DNA of 64,000 bases from Rhodococcus rhodnii (GTDB taxonomy: Bacteria > Actinomycetota > Actinomycetes > Mycobacteriales > Pseudonocardiaceae), in NCBI GenBank assembly GCA_000720375.1, contig JOAA01000011.1, positions 221,083 to 285,082 on the forward strand, read 5' to 3'. Each line of letters begins with the position of its first letter. Position 1 is the stretch's first letter. Under the pieces are notes generated by a model. It saw nothing but the letters and a program-made list of their open reading frames with translations, made no database searches and was not told where the DNA came from. Made by a program: the position numbers and the translations under genes. Shown here one piece after another: positions 53,122-62,306 of this stretch.

Positions 53122-54384
53122 GTGCGAGTTCTGGTCATCGGGTCTGGGGCCCGAGAACATGCCCTGGTACTTGGTCTGTCACGGGACCCGAAGGTCACCG
53201 CGCTGGCCTGTGCGCCGGGCAATGCCGGCATAGCCGCGGTCGCTGAGCAGTACGGCGTCGAGGTGTCCGACTCCGCTGAGGTCGCGGCGCTCGCGACCAA
53301 GTGGAAGGCCGACCTCGTCGTCATCGGCCCCGAGGTGCCGTTGGTGGCAGGCGTCGCCGACGCGGTCCGCGCCGCGGGCATCGCCTGCTTCGGCCCGTCG
53401 GCCGGGGCGGCGCGGATCGAGGGCTCGAAGGCGTTCGCCAAGGAGATCATGGCGGCCGCCGGTGTCCCGACCGCGCACAGCGAGGTCGTGGACAACCCGG
53501 CGCGGCTGGACGCTGCCCTCCAGCGCTTCGGCCCGACGTGGGTGGTCAAGGACGACGGCCTCGCGGCAGGCAAGGGCGTCGTGGTGACCACGGACTACGA
53601 CAAGGCCCGCGCGCACGCGATGACGTTGCTCGACGGCGGGCACCCGGTCCTGCTGGAGTCCTTCCTGTCAGGACCGGAGGTGTCCTTGTTCTGTCTGGTC
53701 GACGACCGGACAGTCGTGCCGCTGCTGCCCGCGCAGGACTTCAAGCGCGTCGGCGACGGCGACAGCGGCCCCAACACCGGCGGCATGGGCGCGTACTCGC
53801 CGCTGCCGTGGGCCGCGGATGACCTCGTGCCCACCATTGTGGACAAGATCGTCCAGCCGGTCGTGGACGAGATGGCGAACCGGGACGTGCCCTTCTCGGG
53901 GCTGTTGTACGCGGGCCTGGCGATCACCCCGACCGGCCCGCAGGTGATCGAGTTCAACTGCCGGTTCGGCGACCCGGAAACCCAGGCCGTGCTGGCCCTG
54001 CTGCGCACCCCGCTCGGCGAGCTGCTGAACGCGGTGGCCACCGGCACCCTCGCGCAACAGCCCCCGCTGGAGTGGGAGGACGGCTCTGCGGTGACCGTGG
54101 TCGTGGCGGCCGAGGGCTACCCCGGCAGGCCGCGGACCGGTGACGTGATCGCCGGCAGCGAAGCCGAGGGCGTCCTGCACGCGGGCACCCGCCGTCGTGA
54201 CGACGGTGCGGTCGTGTCCACGGGCGGCCGCGTGCTGTCGGTCGTGGGGACAGGCGATGACCTGGAGGCGGCGCGTCAGGATGCGTACCGTCGGGTCGAG
54301 AACCTGCACCTCGCCGGGTCACATCATCGGACGGACATCGCCCTGCGTGCGTCCCGTGGTGAGGTCGCGGTTCCGGCTAGCTGA
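53122..54384 (+). CDS. purD: Phosphoribosylamine-glycine ligase (GARS)
   Basis: ATP-grasp enzyme of 420 residues, second step of purine synthesis (PRA + glycine + ATP to GAR). Motifs: [20 protein letters not shown] at the start, [48 protein letters not shown] and the C-terminal [16 protein letters not shown] with metal ligands. GTG start with no clear ribosome site, possibly leaderless (TATCCT lies 14 bp upstream). Confidence 0.98.
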   Translation: MRVLVIGSGAREHALVLGLSRDPKVTALACAPGNAGIAAVAEQYGVEVSDSAEVAALATKWKADLVVIGPEVPLVAGVADAVRAAGIACFGPSAGAARIEGSKAFAKEIMAAAGVPTAHSEVVDNPARLDAALQRFGPTWVVKDDGLAAGKGVVVTTDYDKARAHAMTLLDGGHPVLLESFLSGPEVSLFCLVDDRTVVPLLPAQDFKRVGDGDSGPNTGGMGAYSPLPWAADDLVPTIVDKIVQPVVDEMANRDVPFSGLLYAGLAITPTGPQVIEFNCRFGDPETQAVLALLRTPLGELLNAVATGTLAQQPPLEWEDGSAVTVVVAAEGYPGRPRTGDVIAGSEAEGVLHAGTRRRDDGAVVSTGGRVLSVVGTGDDLEAARQDAYRRVENLHLAGSHHRTDIALRASRGEVAVPAS

Positions 54385-54433
54385 TTCGGTGGAACCGGTC
54401 GCCGGGTTTCTTCGTCAAACTTCATGTAGCGGT

Positions 54434-54449
54434 CTACCAGCGTTGGTAG
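54434..54449 (+). promoter_or_regulatory. Palindrome upstream of the type VII secretion cluster
   Basis: CTACCA-GCGT-TGGTAG is a perfect 6-4-6 inverted repeat within the 111-bp gap before the 131-residue ESX-type gene. Flanked by repeated TAGCG. It may bind a regulator of the cluster at 54496-59029; identity unknown. Confidence 0.5.
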
Positions 54450-54495
54450 CGTACGAAGCGAGACCGGACGACTACGGAACGTACGGGGGTACGGG

Positions 54496-54891
54496 ATGAA
54501 CGAGACGACCGGCTCATTGTCGTGGGCAGATGTGCTTGCCGCGGTTCCGGAATCCGCGCCGACCAGCACGGCGACGATGAAGGTCAACCACGACAACGTG
54601 CTCGCCGCGGCGAAGATCATCCAAACCCAGATCGACGCGCTGACCGACGCCATCCGGCTCAACGGTCCATCGCTGATCATCGAGCCGACGGCGGATGACC
54701 CGGTGAGTGTCGACGCGGCCAACGCGTGGAATCACCGGCTGGTCGGGGCGGATGACTCCTACGCCGCGAGAATCGGCGACTACCTGCAGAGCCTCAACCT
54801 CCTGATCAAGCAGCTCCGGGACAGTGCCAAGACTTATGGGTTCAACGAGCAGGACATCGAGGCTGCCTTCGGCGGGACCTCGGGTGCTTAG
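54496..54891 (+). CDS. Small ESX-associated helical protein
   Basis: 131 residues, almost all helical, beginning MNETTGSLSWADVLAAVPESA and with a central NHDNVLAAAKIIQTQIDALTDAIRLN heptad-like helix. It resembles small proteins of Pseudonocardiaceae type VII clusters by size and setting, though no WXG motif is seen. It precedes a DUF3558 lipoprotein by a seven- to eight-base overlap and a PPE-like protein. Possible secreted partner or cargo; not a recognised family. Confidence 0.68.
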   Translation: MNETTGSLSWADVLAAVPESAPTSTATMKVNHDNVLAAAKIIQTQIDALTDAIRLNGPSLIIEPTADDPVSVDAANAWNHRLVGADDSYAARIGDYLQSLNLLIKQLRDSAKTYGFNEQDIEAAFGGTSGA

Positions 54892-55492
54892 GCTGGTGGC
54901 GATGGCCATGGTCGCGGGGCTTGTGCTGACCGGGTGCACCGAGTCGCAGACCGGCGCGCCAGTTCCCGCCGGTCCGGCATCCGCACCAGGTGGCGCGCCG
55001 GCAGGCGGCGGTCAGCCGACCGTGTCGATCCCGCCACGACCTCGGGACATCAGTCTCGAGGGGGTCGATCCGTGCAAGCTGTTCACCCAGGCTCAGCTCG
55101 ACCAGCTGAAGATCACCCGGGCCCGCAACCTCGTCCAGGACAAGGACACGTTCAAAGGTGCGCCCCTTTGCGCCATGGATGGCGCGCAAGACCGGACATT
55201 CTTCGGCTACTCCGCGTGGCTGGTCACCACCGAGGGAATGGACCTGTGGCTGACCGGCAAGCGCAACGCGGAGGCCAAACTGGTTTCCGTCGACGGGTTT
55301 CCCGCCGCCACCTACCACCTCAGGGGAACATCGACCTTCCATTGCTGGACTTCGGTCGGTGTGGCCAATGGGCAGCAACTGGCGGTCGAATTCACCCCCG
55401 TCACGCGGAGTGTGTTCAGCCAGGATCAGATGTGTCAGAAGAGTGAAGAGGCCGCGACGTTCGCCATGCAAACCCTCAAGACCTTGAAGTGA
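54884..55492 (+). CDS. DUF3558-family lipoprotein
   Basis: Lipoprotein of about 202 residues. The signal ends in the lipobox LTGC; the mature part has a Pro/Gly-rich linker then the DUF3558 domain: DPCKLFTQAQLDQLKI, CAMDGAQDRTFFGYSAWLVT, QMCQKSEEAATFAMQTLKTL with conserved Cys. This family accompanies type VII secretion clusters in Pseudonocardiaceae. The GTG at 54884 overlaps the preceding stop. Extracytoplasmic, role unknown. Confidence 0.88.
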   Translation: MLRLVAMAMVAGLVLTGCTESQTGAPVPAGPASAPGGAPAGGGQPTVSIPPRPRDISLEGVDPCKLFTQAQLDQLKITRARNLVQDKDTFKGAPLCAMDGAQDRTFFGYSAWLVTTEGMDLWLTGKRNAEAKLVSVDGFPAATYHLRGTSTFHCWTSVGVANGQQLAVEFTPVTRSVFSQDQMCQKSEEAATFAMQTLKTLK

Positions 55493-55501
55493 GGAACCGC
55501 C

Positions 55502-56725
55502 ATGTCCGGACCTGATATCGGTGACTACCGATTCGCCGGTTACAGCAACGAGGAACTCGCCGGCATGGTCGACCAGATCCGGCAGGGTCGTGGTTCGGAG
55601 AGCATGAACCGCGCGGTGGACGCGCTCACGTCGATCGCCACCAGCCTCAAGCAGACCGACGACACCCTCCGCGCCGAACTGGCCAAGATCGGGGTCGAGT
55701 GGACCGGCGCGTCCAGTGAGGACGCCCAGGTCGTGATGACCGACTCGGCCCAGTACGGCGGCGCGGCCACCGGCACCATCACCAGCTCCGCGGGCGCCGT
55801 CTGCAACCAGGGCGACGACTACTCACGCACCCGCAACTGCGCGCCCGAGTCGAGCGCGCTGCGTGGCGCCAAGGACTACAACCTCGCCGACAAGCTCCTG
55901 CTGCACACCACGGACCACTCCAAGGAAGTCCAGCGCACGCAGGCGGCACGCAACCAGGCTGTCGACGCCATGAACAACTACGCCAACGCCAGCCGGAACA
56001 ACCTGGCCGGGTACCAGTCCTTGCCGGTTCCGCCCAACATGGGCCTGGACGCCGCACCGCCGCCGAGGCCGGGTGTCGGGACCAGCATCTCCAGCGTGGG
56101 CGGCGGCGGTTCGCCCTTCGCGACCGGCGGGTCTTCGATCACCGGCGGGCCGGGCGGCGGCGGGCCTGGTGTGCCGATCGGATCCTTCGACGCTTCGCCG
56201 AACAACCCCATCGGCGGTGGCGGTGGCCAGCCTGGGCCGAACCCTGGTGTGCCAGGTCAGCCAGGCAAGACGGTCGGTATCGGTCCGGTGCCCGGGCTTG
56301 GTGGCGGTGGCACGTTCCCGCCTGGAACTCCGCCGACGCCGCCGATGCGTCCGTACTACGAGGGCATGACCGCGGCGGTCGCCGGAATGGCCGGTGGCGC
56401 CGGTGGTGGTGCGGCCGTGGGCTCGGTCGCTGACAAGGACCGCCTGGCTCGCGGTGGACGGCCTGGTGCCGCGTTGCCGCCGGGTGGTTCGCGTGGTGCG
56501 TCCGCGCTGGGTGCGCAGCCCCCGGGCGAGGCGGCTGCGAGAGCGGCCGAACGGGTCGGGTCGACGAGCAAGCCTGGCGCGTCGATGATGCAGCCGGCCG
56601 CGGGCACCGCGCAGAGCGATGAGGACGAGGAGCACGTGCGCAAGTACGGCATCGAAGCCGAGGACGTGTTCGCCGACGGCCGCATGGTCATGCCGTCGGT
56701 CCTGGGCGAAGACGACGACGAGTGA
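55502..56725 (+). CDS. PPE-like ESX-secreted protein with Gly/Pro-rich tail
   Basis: 407 residues. The N-terminal 180 are helical (YSNEELAGMVDQIRQGRGSE, then GVEWTGASSEDAQVVMTD with WTG at the helix turn, as in the WXG100/PPE fold), followed by about 170 residues of Gly/Pro/Ser-rich low complexity and an acidic tail (EDVFADGRMVMPSVLGEDDDE). PPE-type cargo usually needs an EspG chaperone, which is encoded next with a GTGA overlap. Secretion is inferred from the family; the tail could span the cell wall. Confidence 0.83.
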   Translation: MSGPDIGDYRFAGYSNEELAGMVDQIRQGRGSESMNRAVDALTSIATSLKQTDDTLRAELAKIGVEWTGASSEDAQVVMTDSAQYGGAATGTITSSAGAVCNQGDDYSRTRNCAPESSALRGAKDYNLADKLLLHTTDHSKEVQRTQAARNQAVDAMNNYANASRNNLAGYQSLPVPPNMGLDAAPPPRPGVGTSISSVGGGGSPFATGGSSITGGPGGGGPGVPIGSFDASPNNPIGGGGGQPGPNPGVPGQPGKTVGIGPVPGLGGGGTFPPGTPPTPPMRPYYEGMTAAVAGMAGGAGGGAAVGSVADKDRLARGGRPGAALPPGGSRGASALGAQPPGEAAARAAERVGSTSKPGASMMQPAAGTAQSDEDEEHVRKYGIEAEDVFADGRMVMPSVLGEDDDE

Positions 56726-57480
56726 GCCTGGTTCTCTCCGCGCTGGAGTTCGACGTCATCTGGGAGAGCGAGCGGCTGCCTGACCGGCACGTCGCGTTCG
56801 ACGTGCCCAGCCCCGGCAAGACCCACACCGAACGGGCCGAGTTGGTCCGCAAGACCTGGAAGGCACTCGAGGCGCGCGGCCTGGCCCAGTCCGGCCGGGC
56901 CACGCCCGAACTGGTGGACAGGCTCGAGATCCTGGCGCACCCGCACGTCAGCTTCGACGCGTGGGTGTGGGCCGGACGCGAGGTGAAAGCGTTTGCGGCA
57001 CAGGCGGGCCGGGAGGCTCAGCTCGCCGTGGTCGACGAAGGCAAGGTCTGGCTGATCCCAGCGAGGGACAGCGCGCTGGCCGAGTCGGCGGTGTCGGTCG
57101 CCGGTGAGGTGATCGCGGGCACCGGCCGTTCGGTCAGCCTGCCCAACGACCTGGTGGCCGCCGCGGACGAGCAGTCACGAGGCGACACCCGGAAGTTCAT
57201 CACCAATCTCGAAGCCAAAGGGATCCCGTTGGCCGAGGCGCAGACGTTGACGTCCATGCTCGCCGGAATCTCCACGCGTGGACAGTTCGGCGCCGAGCGA
57301 CGGCACCGGGATCAGCGAATTGTCCGTGCTGAACGGGTTGTCGCATTTCATGACACCCCGGAAGGCCGTTACCTCGACCTGGTGAAGCCCAGCCCGGACG
57401 GGCGCACTTGGCTCACCGTCTCACCTGCGGACAACCATCGGCTTGCCACGTTTGTGTGGGAATTGCTCGAAGAGATCTGA
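56722..57480 (+). CDS. EspG-family chaperone for type VII secretion
   Basis: Cytosolic chaperone of 252 residues that binds the tip of PPE-type proteins and delivers them to the ESX machinery. The sequence SLVLSALEFDVIWESERLPDRH and LILAHPHV-like strand EILAHPHVSFDAWVWAGR, and the C-terminal GRYLDLVKPSPDGRTWLTV match the EspG family. The GTG start overlaps the PPE-like gene, consistent with chaperone-cargo coupling. No ESX core (EccC/EccD) genes are in this window. Confidence 0.9.
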   Translation: MSLVLSALEFDVIWESERLPDRHVAFDVPSPGKTHTERAELVRKTWKALEARGLAQSGRATPELVDRLEILAHPHVSFDAWVWAGREVKAFAAQAGREAQLAVVDEGKVWLIPARDSALAESAVSVAGEVIAGTGRSVSLPNDLVAAADEQSRGDTRKFITNLEAKGIPLAEAQTLTSMLAGISTRGQFGAERRHRDQRIVRAERVVAFHDTPEGRYLDLVKPSPDGRTWLTVSPADNHRLATFVWELLEEI

Positions 57481-57551
57481 ATTCGCTCTATGGTTGGCGG
57501 AACCGGGCAGGGGTGCTCAAGCGTCACATGTGTGGGGCGAAGGGTGGGGAC

Positions 57552-57848
57552 GTGGCCGACTACAACCTTGAGGCGATCAACAACTGCATGACGACCGTGC
57601 AGAACTTCAAGCCGAAGTTCGGCCAGATCGCCGACTCCTTCACCGGAGTGTCGAGCGATCCGGGGGCGTACGGCGAGCTGCCCAGTTCCGGCGCGGTGTC
57701 CAGTGCGGTCGACGCGGTGAACAAGCTGATGCTCGGCGAGTTCGAGAAGGCCGAGCAGCTGCTCGACGGGGTCGCGCGGGCGTTGGACGCGGTGATCCAG
57801 AGCGTGCAGAACGTCGAACAGCACACCGCGAAGACGTATTCGGTTTGA
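57552..57848 (+). CDS. Small WXG100/EspC-type ESX substrate
   Basis: 98 residues, two predicted helices (ADYNLEAINNCMTTVQNFKPKF and AVDAVNKLMLGEFEKAEQLL) with a Gly/Pro turn between, and a C-terminal VEQHTAKTYSV tail. It has the size and pattern of small ESX-secreted proteins though lacks a strict WXG. GTG at 57552 follows GGGTGGGGA; ATG at 57528 is an alternative. It precedes the WXG100-transglycosylase gene by 20 bp and may be its dimer partner. Confidence 0.75.
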   Translation: MADYNLEAINNCMTTVQNFKPKFGQIADSFTGVSSDPGAYGELPSSGAVSSAVDAVNKLMLGEFEKAEQLLDGVARALDAVIQSVQNVEQHTAKTYSV

Positions 57849-57868
57849 TTCTGGGGAGGGCCTGAGCC

Positions 57869-59029
57869 GTGAGCGCAGCGGAGGCGGTGGCGAATTACCC
57901 GGGCGGCGATGCCGTTCTCGCGGCCGCGCGGAAAGTCGAGAAAGCCAACAGCGGCGCGATCACCGCCGCTGCCCAGCGCCTGACCCAGGCGGGCACGAAT
58001 GTCGGCGAGCATGGCACGGGCGTCGCCAATTCGGTCAAATCACTCGACTCGGCGTGGCAAGGGGCGTCAGCCGACCAGTTCGTGGCCTATATGGACCGAT
58101 TCGCCAAAGCGGGCACGGCGAGCGGTGAAGCACTCGGCAAAGCCGGTGCCGCGCTGGGCAAAGTGGCGCAGGCGATCGACGACGCCAAGCATTTCGTGGC
58201 CAACCGGTGCGAGCAGGTGCTCGCCGAGATCAAACGGTTCGCGCAGCAGAACCCGGACGCCGACCAGGCCGAGACCGACGCCGCGATCCGGCCGCTGACC
58301 GCGGCGGCCGCGACGGACATCGAGAACAAGCTCAAGGAGACCGACGCGCAGCTGAAGGCCGCGGCCGGCGAGATCCAGGCCGCCGCGAACCCGGGCGCCC
58401 GGTTCGCCGACATCCCCGAACCCGGCAGCCAGCCGTACGTCCCCGGACCAGGCAAGACGATCGACTGGAAGCCCGAGGAAACAGCCAAGGACCAGGGCAC
58501 GAAACCAGCCGACGCGCAAACCAAGCCAACCGCTCAGCCGGTGAGCAACACCAGCGGCGGCGGATCTGGTGGATCCAGCGGATCTGGCGGTGGTGGTGGC
58601 GGCGGAGGCTTTGGTGGGGGCGGCGGTGGCGGCATGGGCTCGAGCGGTGGCCCGCCCGCAGGTCCGCCACCCGGCAACGTACAGGACTGGATCAAACAGG
58701 CACTGGAAATCCTGCGCGCCAACGGGATCAACGTCAGCGAGGCGGACGTCCCGAAGATCTGGGCGATCATCCAGCACGAGTCGAGCGGGAACCCCAACGC
58801 GATCAACAACTGGGATTCCAACGCTGCCAAGGGAACGCCGTCCAAAGGGCTGATGCAGTGCATCGACCCGACCTTCAACAGCTACAAACTGCCGGGCCAC
58901 AACGACATCTGGAACCCGGTCGACAACATCTGCGCCGGCGTGAACTACGCGATCTCCCGGTACGGATCGCTGGACAACGTTCCTGGAATCAAGGCGATGG
59001 CCGGCGGCGGCGCCTACCGCGGATACTGA
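57869..59029 (+). CDS. WXG100 domain fused to lytic transglycosylase
   Basis: 386 residues in three parts. The N-terminal helical domain (about 1-175) contains the WXG motif Trp63-Gln-Gly65 in LDSAWQGASADQF. A Pro/Thr linker and a Gly-rich segment follow (about 190-270). The C-terminal domain (275-386) is a soluble lytic transglycosylase fold with catalytic Glu304 in IQHESSGNPNA and GLMQCIDPTFNSY plus NICAGVNYAISRYG. No Sec signal peptide, so export by type VII secretion is inferred. It would cleave peptidoglycan outside the membrane, as a self-wall remodeller or effector. GTG start. Confidence 0.9.
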   Translation: MSAAEAVANYPGGDAVLAAARKVEKANSGAITAAAQRLTQAGTNVGEHGTGVANSVKSLDSAWQGASADQFVAYMDRFAKAGTASGEALGKAGAALGKVAQAIDDAKHFVANRCEQVLAEIKRFAQQNPDADQAETDAAIRPLTAAAATDIENKLKETDAQLKAAAGEIQAAANPGARFADIPEPGSQPYVPGPGKTIDWKPEETAKDQGTKPADAQTKPTAQPVSNTSGGGSGGSSGSGGGGGGGGFGGGGGGGMGSSGGPPAGPPPGNVQDWIKQALEILRANGINVSEADVPKIWAIIQHESSGNPNAINNWDSNAAKGTPSKGLMQCIDPTFNSYKLPGHNDIWNPVDNICAGVNYAISRYGSLDNVPGIKAMAGGGAYRGY

Positions 59030-59137
59030 CAGTGACGGCTGGGCCTGATCGGGTCCGTTGACCAGTTCGTGGCCAGGAAGACCAAGGCCGACGGCATTTT
59101 CTGAGGCTTTCGCGGCCGGTTGTCTAGTCTGGCTGGC

Positions 59138-60286
59138 ATGGTCAACAGCCAGCTGACGGTCGCAGCTCGTGCCCTTGTACCGCCGTTCTACGTCATGGAC
59201 GTGCTCGAGGCCGCCAACGCCCGCCAACGCGCCAAAGGCGACGTGGTGTCGTTGGCGGCGGGGCAGCCCTCGGCATCCGCGGCCGCGCCGGTGCTCGAAG
59301 CGGCGGAGAAAGCCTTGCACGGCAACAAACTCGGCTACACCGAGCAGCTGGGCATCCCGGAACTCAGGGAAGCCATCGCCAGGCACTACGACCGGATGTA
59401 CTCGCTTGAGGTCTCGCCGCAGGACGTGGTCGTCACGACCGGATCGTCAGGCGGGTTCCTGCTGTCGTTCCTGTCCGCGTTCGACGCGGGCGACCGGGTC
59501 GCGCTGGCCCGGCCGGGTTATCCGGCGTACCGCAACATCCTGACGGCGCTGGGGTGTGAGGTCGTCGAGATCGACACCTTCCAGCCGACCGTCGAGCTGC
59601 TGGACGATCTCGGGCCGCTCAAGGGCGTGGTGATCGCCAGCCCGGCGAACCCGACCGGGACGATCGTCGCCGGGCCTGAGCTCGCCGCGATCGCCGGCTG
59701 GTGCGCCGAACGGGGCGTACAGCTGATCAGTGACGAGATCTACCACGGCATCGACTACGGCCTGAAGCCCGCGTCGGCCTGGCAGTACAGCCGGGAAGCG
59801 GTGGTGGTGAACTCGTTCTCCAAGTACTTCGCGATGACCGGGTGGCGGCTGGGCTGGCTGCTTGTGCCGCAGCGGTTGCACCGGGCGGTGGAGTGCCTGA
59901 TCGGCAACTTCAACATCTGCGCGCCCGCGATCGCCCAGCACGCCGCCGTGGCCGCGTTCACCGAGGAGTCGTACCAGGAACTGGACGGGCACGTGCGGAA
60001 GTACCGGACGAACCGGGACACCCTGCTCGACGGCCTGAAGCGGCTCAAGATCGACCGTCTGGCGCCCGCTGATGGCGCGTTCTACGTCTACGCCGACATC
60101 GAGCACCTCACCCACGACGCGATGAGCTGGTGCCAGCGGTTGCTGGCCGACACCGGCCTGGCGATCGTGCCGGGCATCGACTTCGACCCCGAGCACGGCT
60201 CGAAGTTCATCCGGCTCAGCTTCGCGGGCGCGCACCACGAGATCGAGGAGGCGCTGCGCAGGCTAGGCGGGTGGGTGAACCCCTGA
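59138..60286 (+). CDS. Class I/II aminotransferase
   Basis: PLP enzyme of about 382 residues, fold-type I: LAAGQPSASAAAPVLEAA, LGYTEQLGIPELREAIARHY, TGSSGGFLLSFLSAF, SPANPTGTIV, DEIYHGIDYG and Lys in NSFSKYFAMTGWRLGW. The aspartate/alanine-transaminase-like set of motifs is complete; amino donor unknown. ATG at 59138 gives the family's usual length; TAGTCT just upstream suggests leaderless transcription. The 108 bases before it contain a short orphan coding remnant but no gene. Confidence 0.93.
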   Translation: MVNSQLTVAARALVPPFYVMDVLEAANARQRAKGDVVSLAAGQPSASAAAPVLEAAEKALHGNKLGYTEQLGIPELREAIARHYDRMYSLEVSPQDVVVTTGSSGGFLLSFLSAFDAGDRVALARPGYPAYRNILTALGCEVVEIDTFQPTVELLDDLGPLKGVVIASPANPTGTIVAGPELAAIAGWCAERGVQLISDEIYHGIDYGLKPASAWQYSREAVVVNSFSKYFAMTGWRLGWLLVPQRLHRAVECLIGNFNICAPAIAQHAAVAAFTEESYQELDGHVRKYRTNRDTLLDGLKRLKIDRLAPADGAFYVYADIEHLTHDAMSWCQRLLADTGLAIVPGIDFDPEHGSKFIRLSFAGAHHEIEEALRRLGGWVNP

Positions 60287-60400
60287 ACTGCGATATCGGG
60301 GTGATTCCCGATGGGCGGGGCGGTCGATCGCTGGTTGACTGGGAACCACGGGTGAGCGCGGATCGTTCACTTCATGACCCCGAAACGGCGGAGGCTCGAC

Positions 60401-60562
60401 ATGTTGGTGAAGATCATCGGCGCGATCGTCCTGATCTGGCTGGCGTTCATGGTCCTTGGCTGGATCCTGTCGGCCTTCAAGTGGGTGCTGATCATCGCCG
60501 CGGTGGCGACCGTGGGAGCACTTGCCTACGGTGCGATCAAGCGCTCCCAGATCCGTTCGTAA
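60401..60562 (+). CDS. Small two-helix membrane protein
   Basis: 53 residues: MLVKIIGAIVLIWLAFMVLG, then WILSAFKWVLIIAAVATVGA and a basic RSQIRS end. ATG at 60401 has GGAGG seven bases before it and is preferred over ATG at 60374. Resembles the short DUF-like hydrophobic proteins common in actinomycetes. Function unknown. Confidence 0.78.
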   Translation: MLVKIIGAIVLIWLAFMVLGWILSAFKWVLIIAAVATVGALAYGAIKRSQIRS

Positions 60563-60567
60563 CAGGC

Positions 60568-61158
60568 TTACAAGACTCCGGCGGCGGCCAGGTACTCGCG
60601 TGCCTTGGCCGCCGAAACCCATAGCTGGGCGTCGATCCCGGCCGCGGCTGCGCCGTCGATGTTGACCTGACGGTCGTCGAAGAACACGCAGTCCCGCGGC
60701 TGGGCGCCGAGGCGCTCGAGCAGCGTGGCCCACATCTCCGGGTCCGGCTTGGCGATCTTCAAGTCGCCGGAGAAGATCAGGTGCTCGAACTGCGTGCTCC
60801 ACGCCTCGACCTCGACCAGCCTGCCGAACGCGGACGGCGCGTTGGACAGCAGTGCCAGCCCGTGGCCCGCGGCCTTGACGTCCGCGATCAGGTCCAAAGT
60901 GGACTGTTCGACGACCAGCCACCCGGTGGTGTCGATCTTCGTCAGCTGGGCCGAAGTCGGTTCGTCCAAAGCCTTTCCGGCAACCGCCGACCAGTAGTCG
61001 AGGTCCGGCATGCCGCGGTCGTATGGCTCGCGATGCGCCCAGTACGCGGTTTCGAACGCCACCGGGTCCGCCCCCAGCACCTCGGCGAGCTCAGCCAACG
61101 CGGTGGTCTGCTTGCTGATGACCTCGCCGTAGTCGAACACGATCCAGCGCACGATCAC
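60568..61158 (-). CDS. HAD-family phosphatase
   Basis: Haloacid-dehalogenase-type hydrolase of 196 residues. Motif I is IVFDYGEVIS (Asp nucleophile; the usual second Asp/Gly pair is GE, as in the YihX subfamily), motif II LALLSNAPS, motif III Lys in KIAKPDPEMW and motif IV CVFFDDRQVNIDGA. Cytoplasmic, Mg2+-dependent; substrate unknown. The GTG start overlaps the aldolase stop by four bases, so both are translated from one message. Confidence 0.9.
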   Translation of the reverse strand: MIVRWIVFDYGEVISKQTTALAELAEVLGADPVAFETAYWAHREPYDRGMPDLDYWSAVAGKALDEPTSAQLTKIDTTGWLVVEQSTLDLIADVKAAGHGLALLSNAPSAFGRLVEVEAWSTQFEHLIFSGDLKIAKPDPEMWATLLERLGAQPRDCVFFDDRQVNIDGAAAAGIDAQLWVSAAKAREYLAAAGVL

Positions 61159-62156
61159 TCCTTTTCCAGTCGGCGCAACACTTCGGTGATGTCGGCGGCG
61201 GAAACGTCCCGGTGTGCGACGAACCGGACGTGACCGGGCAGCGGATAGCCCAGCACGCCTGCCCGCCGCAGCTGAGCCAGCGCGAGATCCACATCCGGCA
61301 CGCCGGCCACCACGATGTTGGTCTGCGGCTCGGCGGCATCCCAGCCGAGTTCGGCGAGACCGGCGGCGAGCGCACGTGCGTTGGCGTGGTCCTCGGCCAG
61401 CGAGTCGATGTTCTCCAGCGCGATCAGCCCGGCCGCGGCCAGCACACCGCCCTGACGCACGCCACCACCCAGCATCTTGCGAACCCGGCGGGCTTCGGTG
61501 ACGAACGCGGCAGACCCGGCAACCATCGAACCGACCGGAGCACCCAGGCCTTTGCTGAGGCAGACCTGCACGGTGTCCGCGCCGACAGTCAGCGCGGCCG
61601 GCGGCAGCCCCAGCGCGACGGCCGCGTTCCAGATCCGAGCGCCATCAAGGTGGACGGTGAGGCCTGCCTCTTTGGCGACGGCGACCAGCCGCGCGTACTC
61701 CTCCGGCGGAGTCACGGCCCCGCCTGCCGCGTTGTGCGTGTTTTCCAGGCACAGCAAGGTGGTCTTCAGGTTGAAGTACGGCTGCGGCCCGCCGATCGCG
61801 CTGCGCAACGTCTCGACCGTCGGCCGTCCAGGGCCGCCGTCCCACGGCAACGGGTCCGGCAGGCCCTCCGCCAGCCAGGCCCCGGCGCCCAGTTCACTGG
61901 AGATGACGTGTGCCGCGGCCGGGGCGAGAAACCGGTCACCGCGTTTGACGTGCAGCATCAGCGCGATCACGTTGCCCATCGAGCCACTCGGCACCCACAG
62001 CGCAGCCTCGACCCCGAGCAGCTCGGCGACGGTCTCCTCCAGCTTGGCCATCGTCGGATCGTGGTCGAGAACGTCGTCACCGACCTCAGCGGCGGCCATC
62101 GCGGCGCGCATCCGATCGTCCGGTTTGGTGACGGTGTCCGAGCGAAGGTCGATCAT
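61155..62156 (-). CDS. Threonine aldolase / beta-eliminating lyase
   Basis: PLP enzyme of 333 residues related to low-specificity L-threonine aldolase: MIDLRSDTVTKPDDRMRAAM, the GSMGNVIALMLHV loop, LENTHNAAGGAV, HLDGARIWNAAVALG and PLP Lys in VCLSKGLGAPVGS. It should split L-threonine/allo-threonine to glycine and acetaldehyde. ATG at 62156 is chosen; upstream in-frame codons lack support. Divergent from the sigma-factor gene, 150 bp apart. Confidence 0.92.
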   Translation of the reverse strand: MIDLRSDTVTKPDDRMRAAMAAAEVGDDVLDHDPTMAKLEETVAELLGVEAALWVPSGSMGNVIALMLHVKRGDRFLAPAAAHVISSELGAGAWLAEGLPDPLPWDGGPGRPTVETLRSAIGGPQPYFNLKTTLLCLENTHNAAGGAVTPPEEYARLVAVAKEAGLTVHLDGARIWNAAVALGLPPAALTVGADTVQVCLSKGLGAPVGSMVAGSAAFVTEARRVRKMLGGGVRQGGVLAAAGLIALENIDSLAEDHANARALAAGLAELGWDAAEPQTNIVVAGVPDVDLALAQLRRAGVLGYPLPGHVRFVAHRDVSAADITEVLRRLEKE

Positions 62157-62306
62157 CGATGCTGACACGAATTGATCCCACCAATCTTGCGGCCCCGGAG
62201 GCAACCCGATCCGGGGTGTGGCGTAGAACTCATCCACGGACCATGCAACCGTGTAGGCGGCCCGGTCCGTCCACTAGCCGGAAGACGACGAGCGGAGAGA
62301 GTCCGC

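Noticed and set aside
59036..59104. Short frame LGLIGSVDQFVARKTKAD... after the transglycosylase gene
   Set aside because: It reads like the end of a protein but is preceded by a stop after one codon, and no homologue is recognised. Possibly a gene remnant, too short to call.
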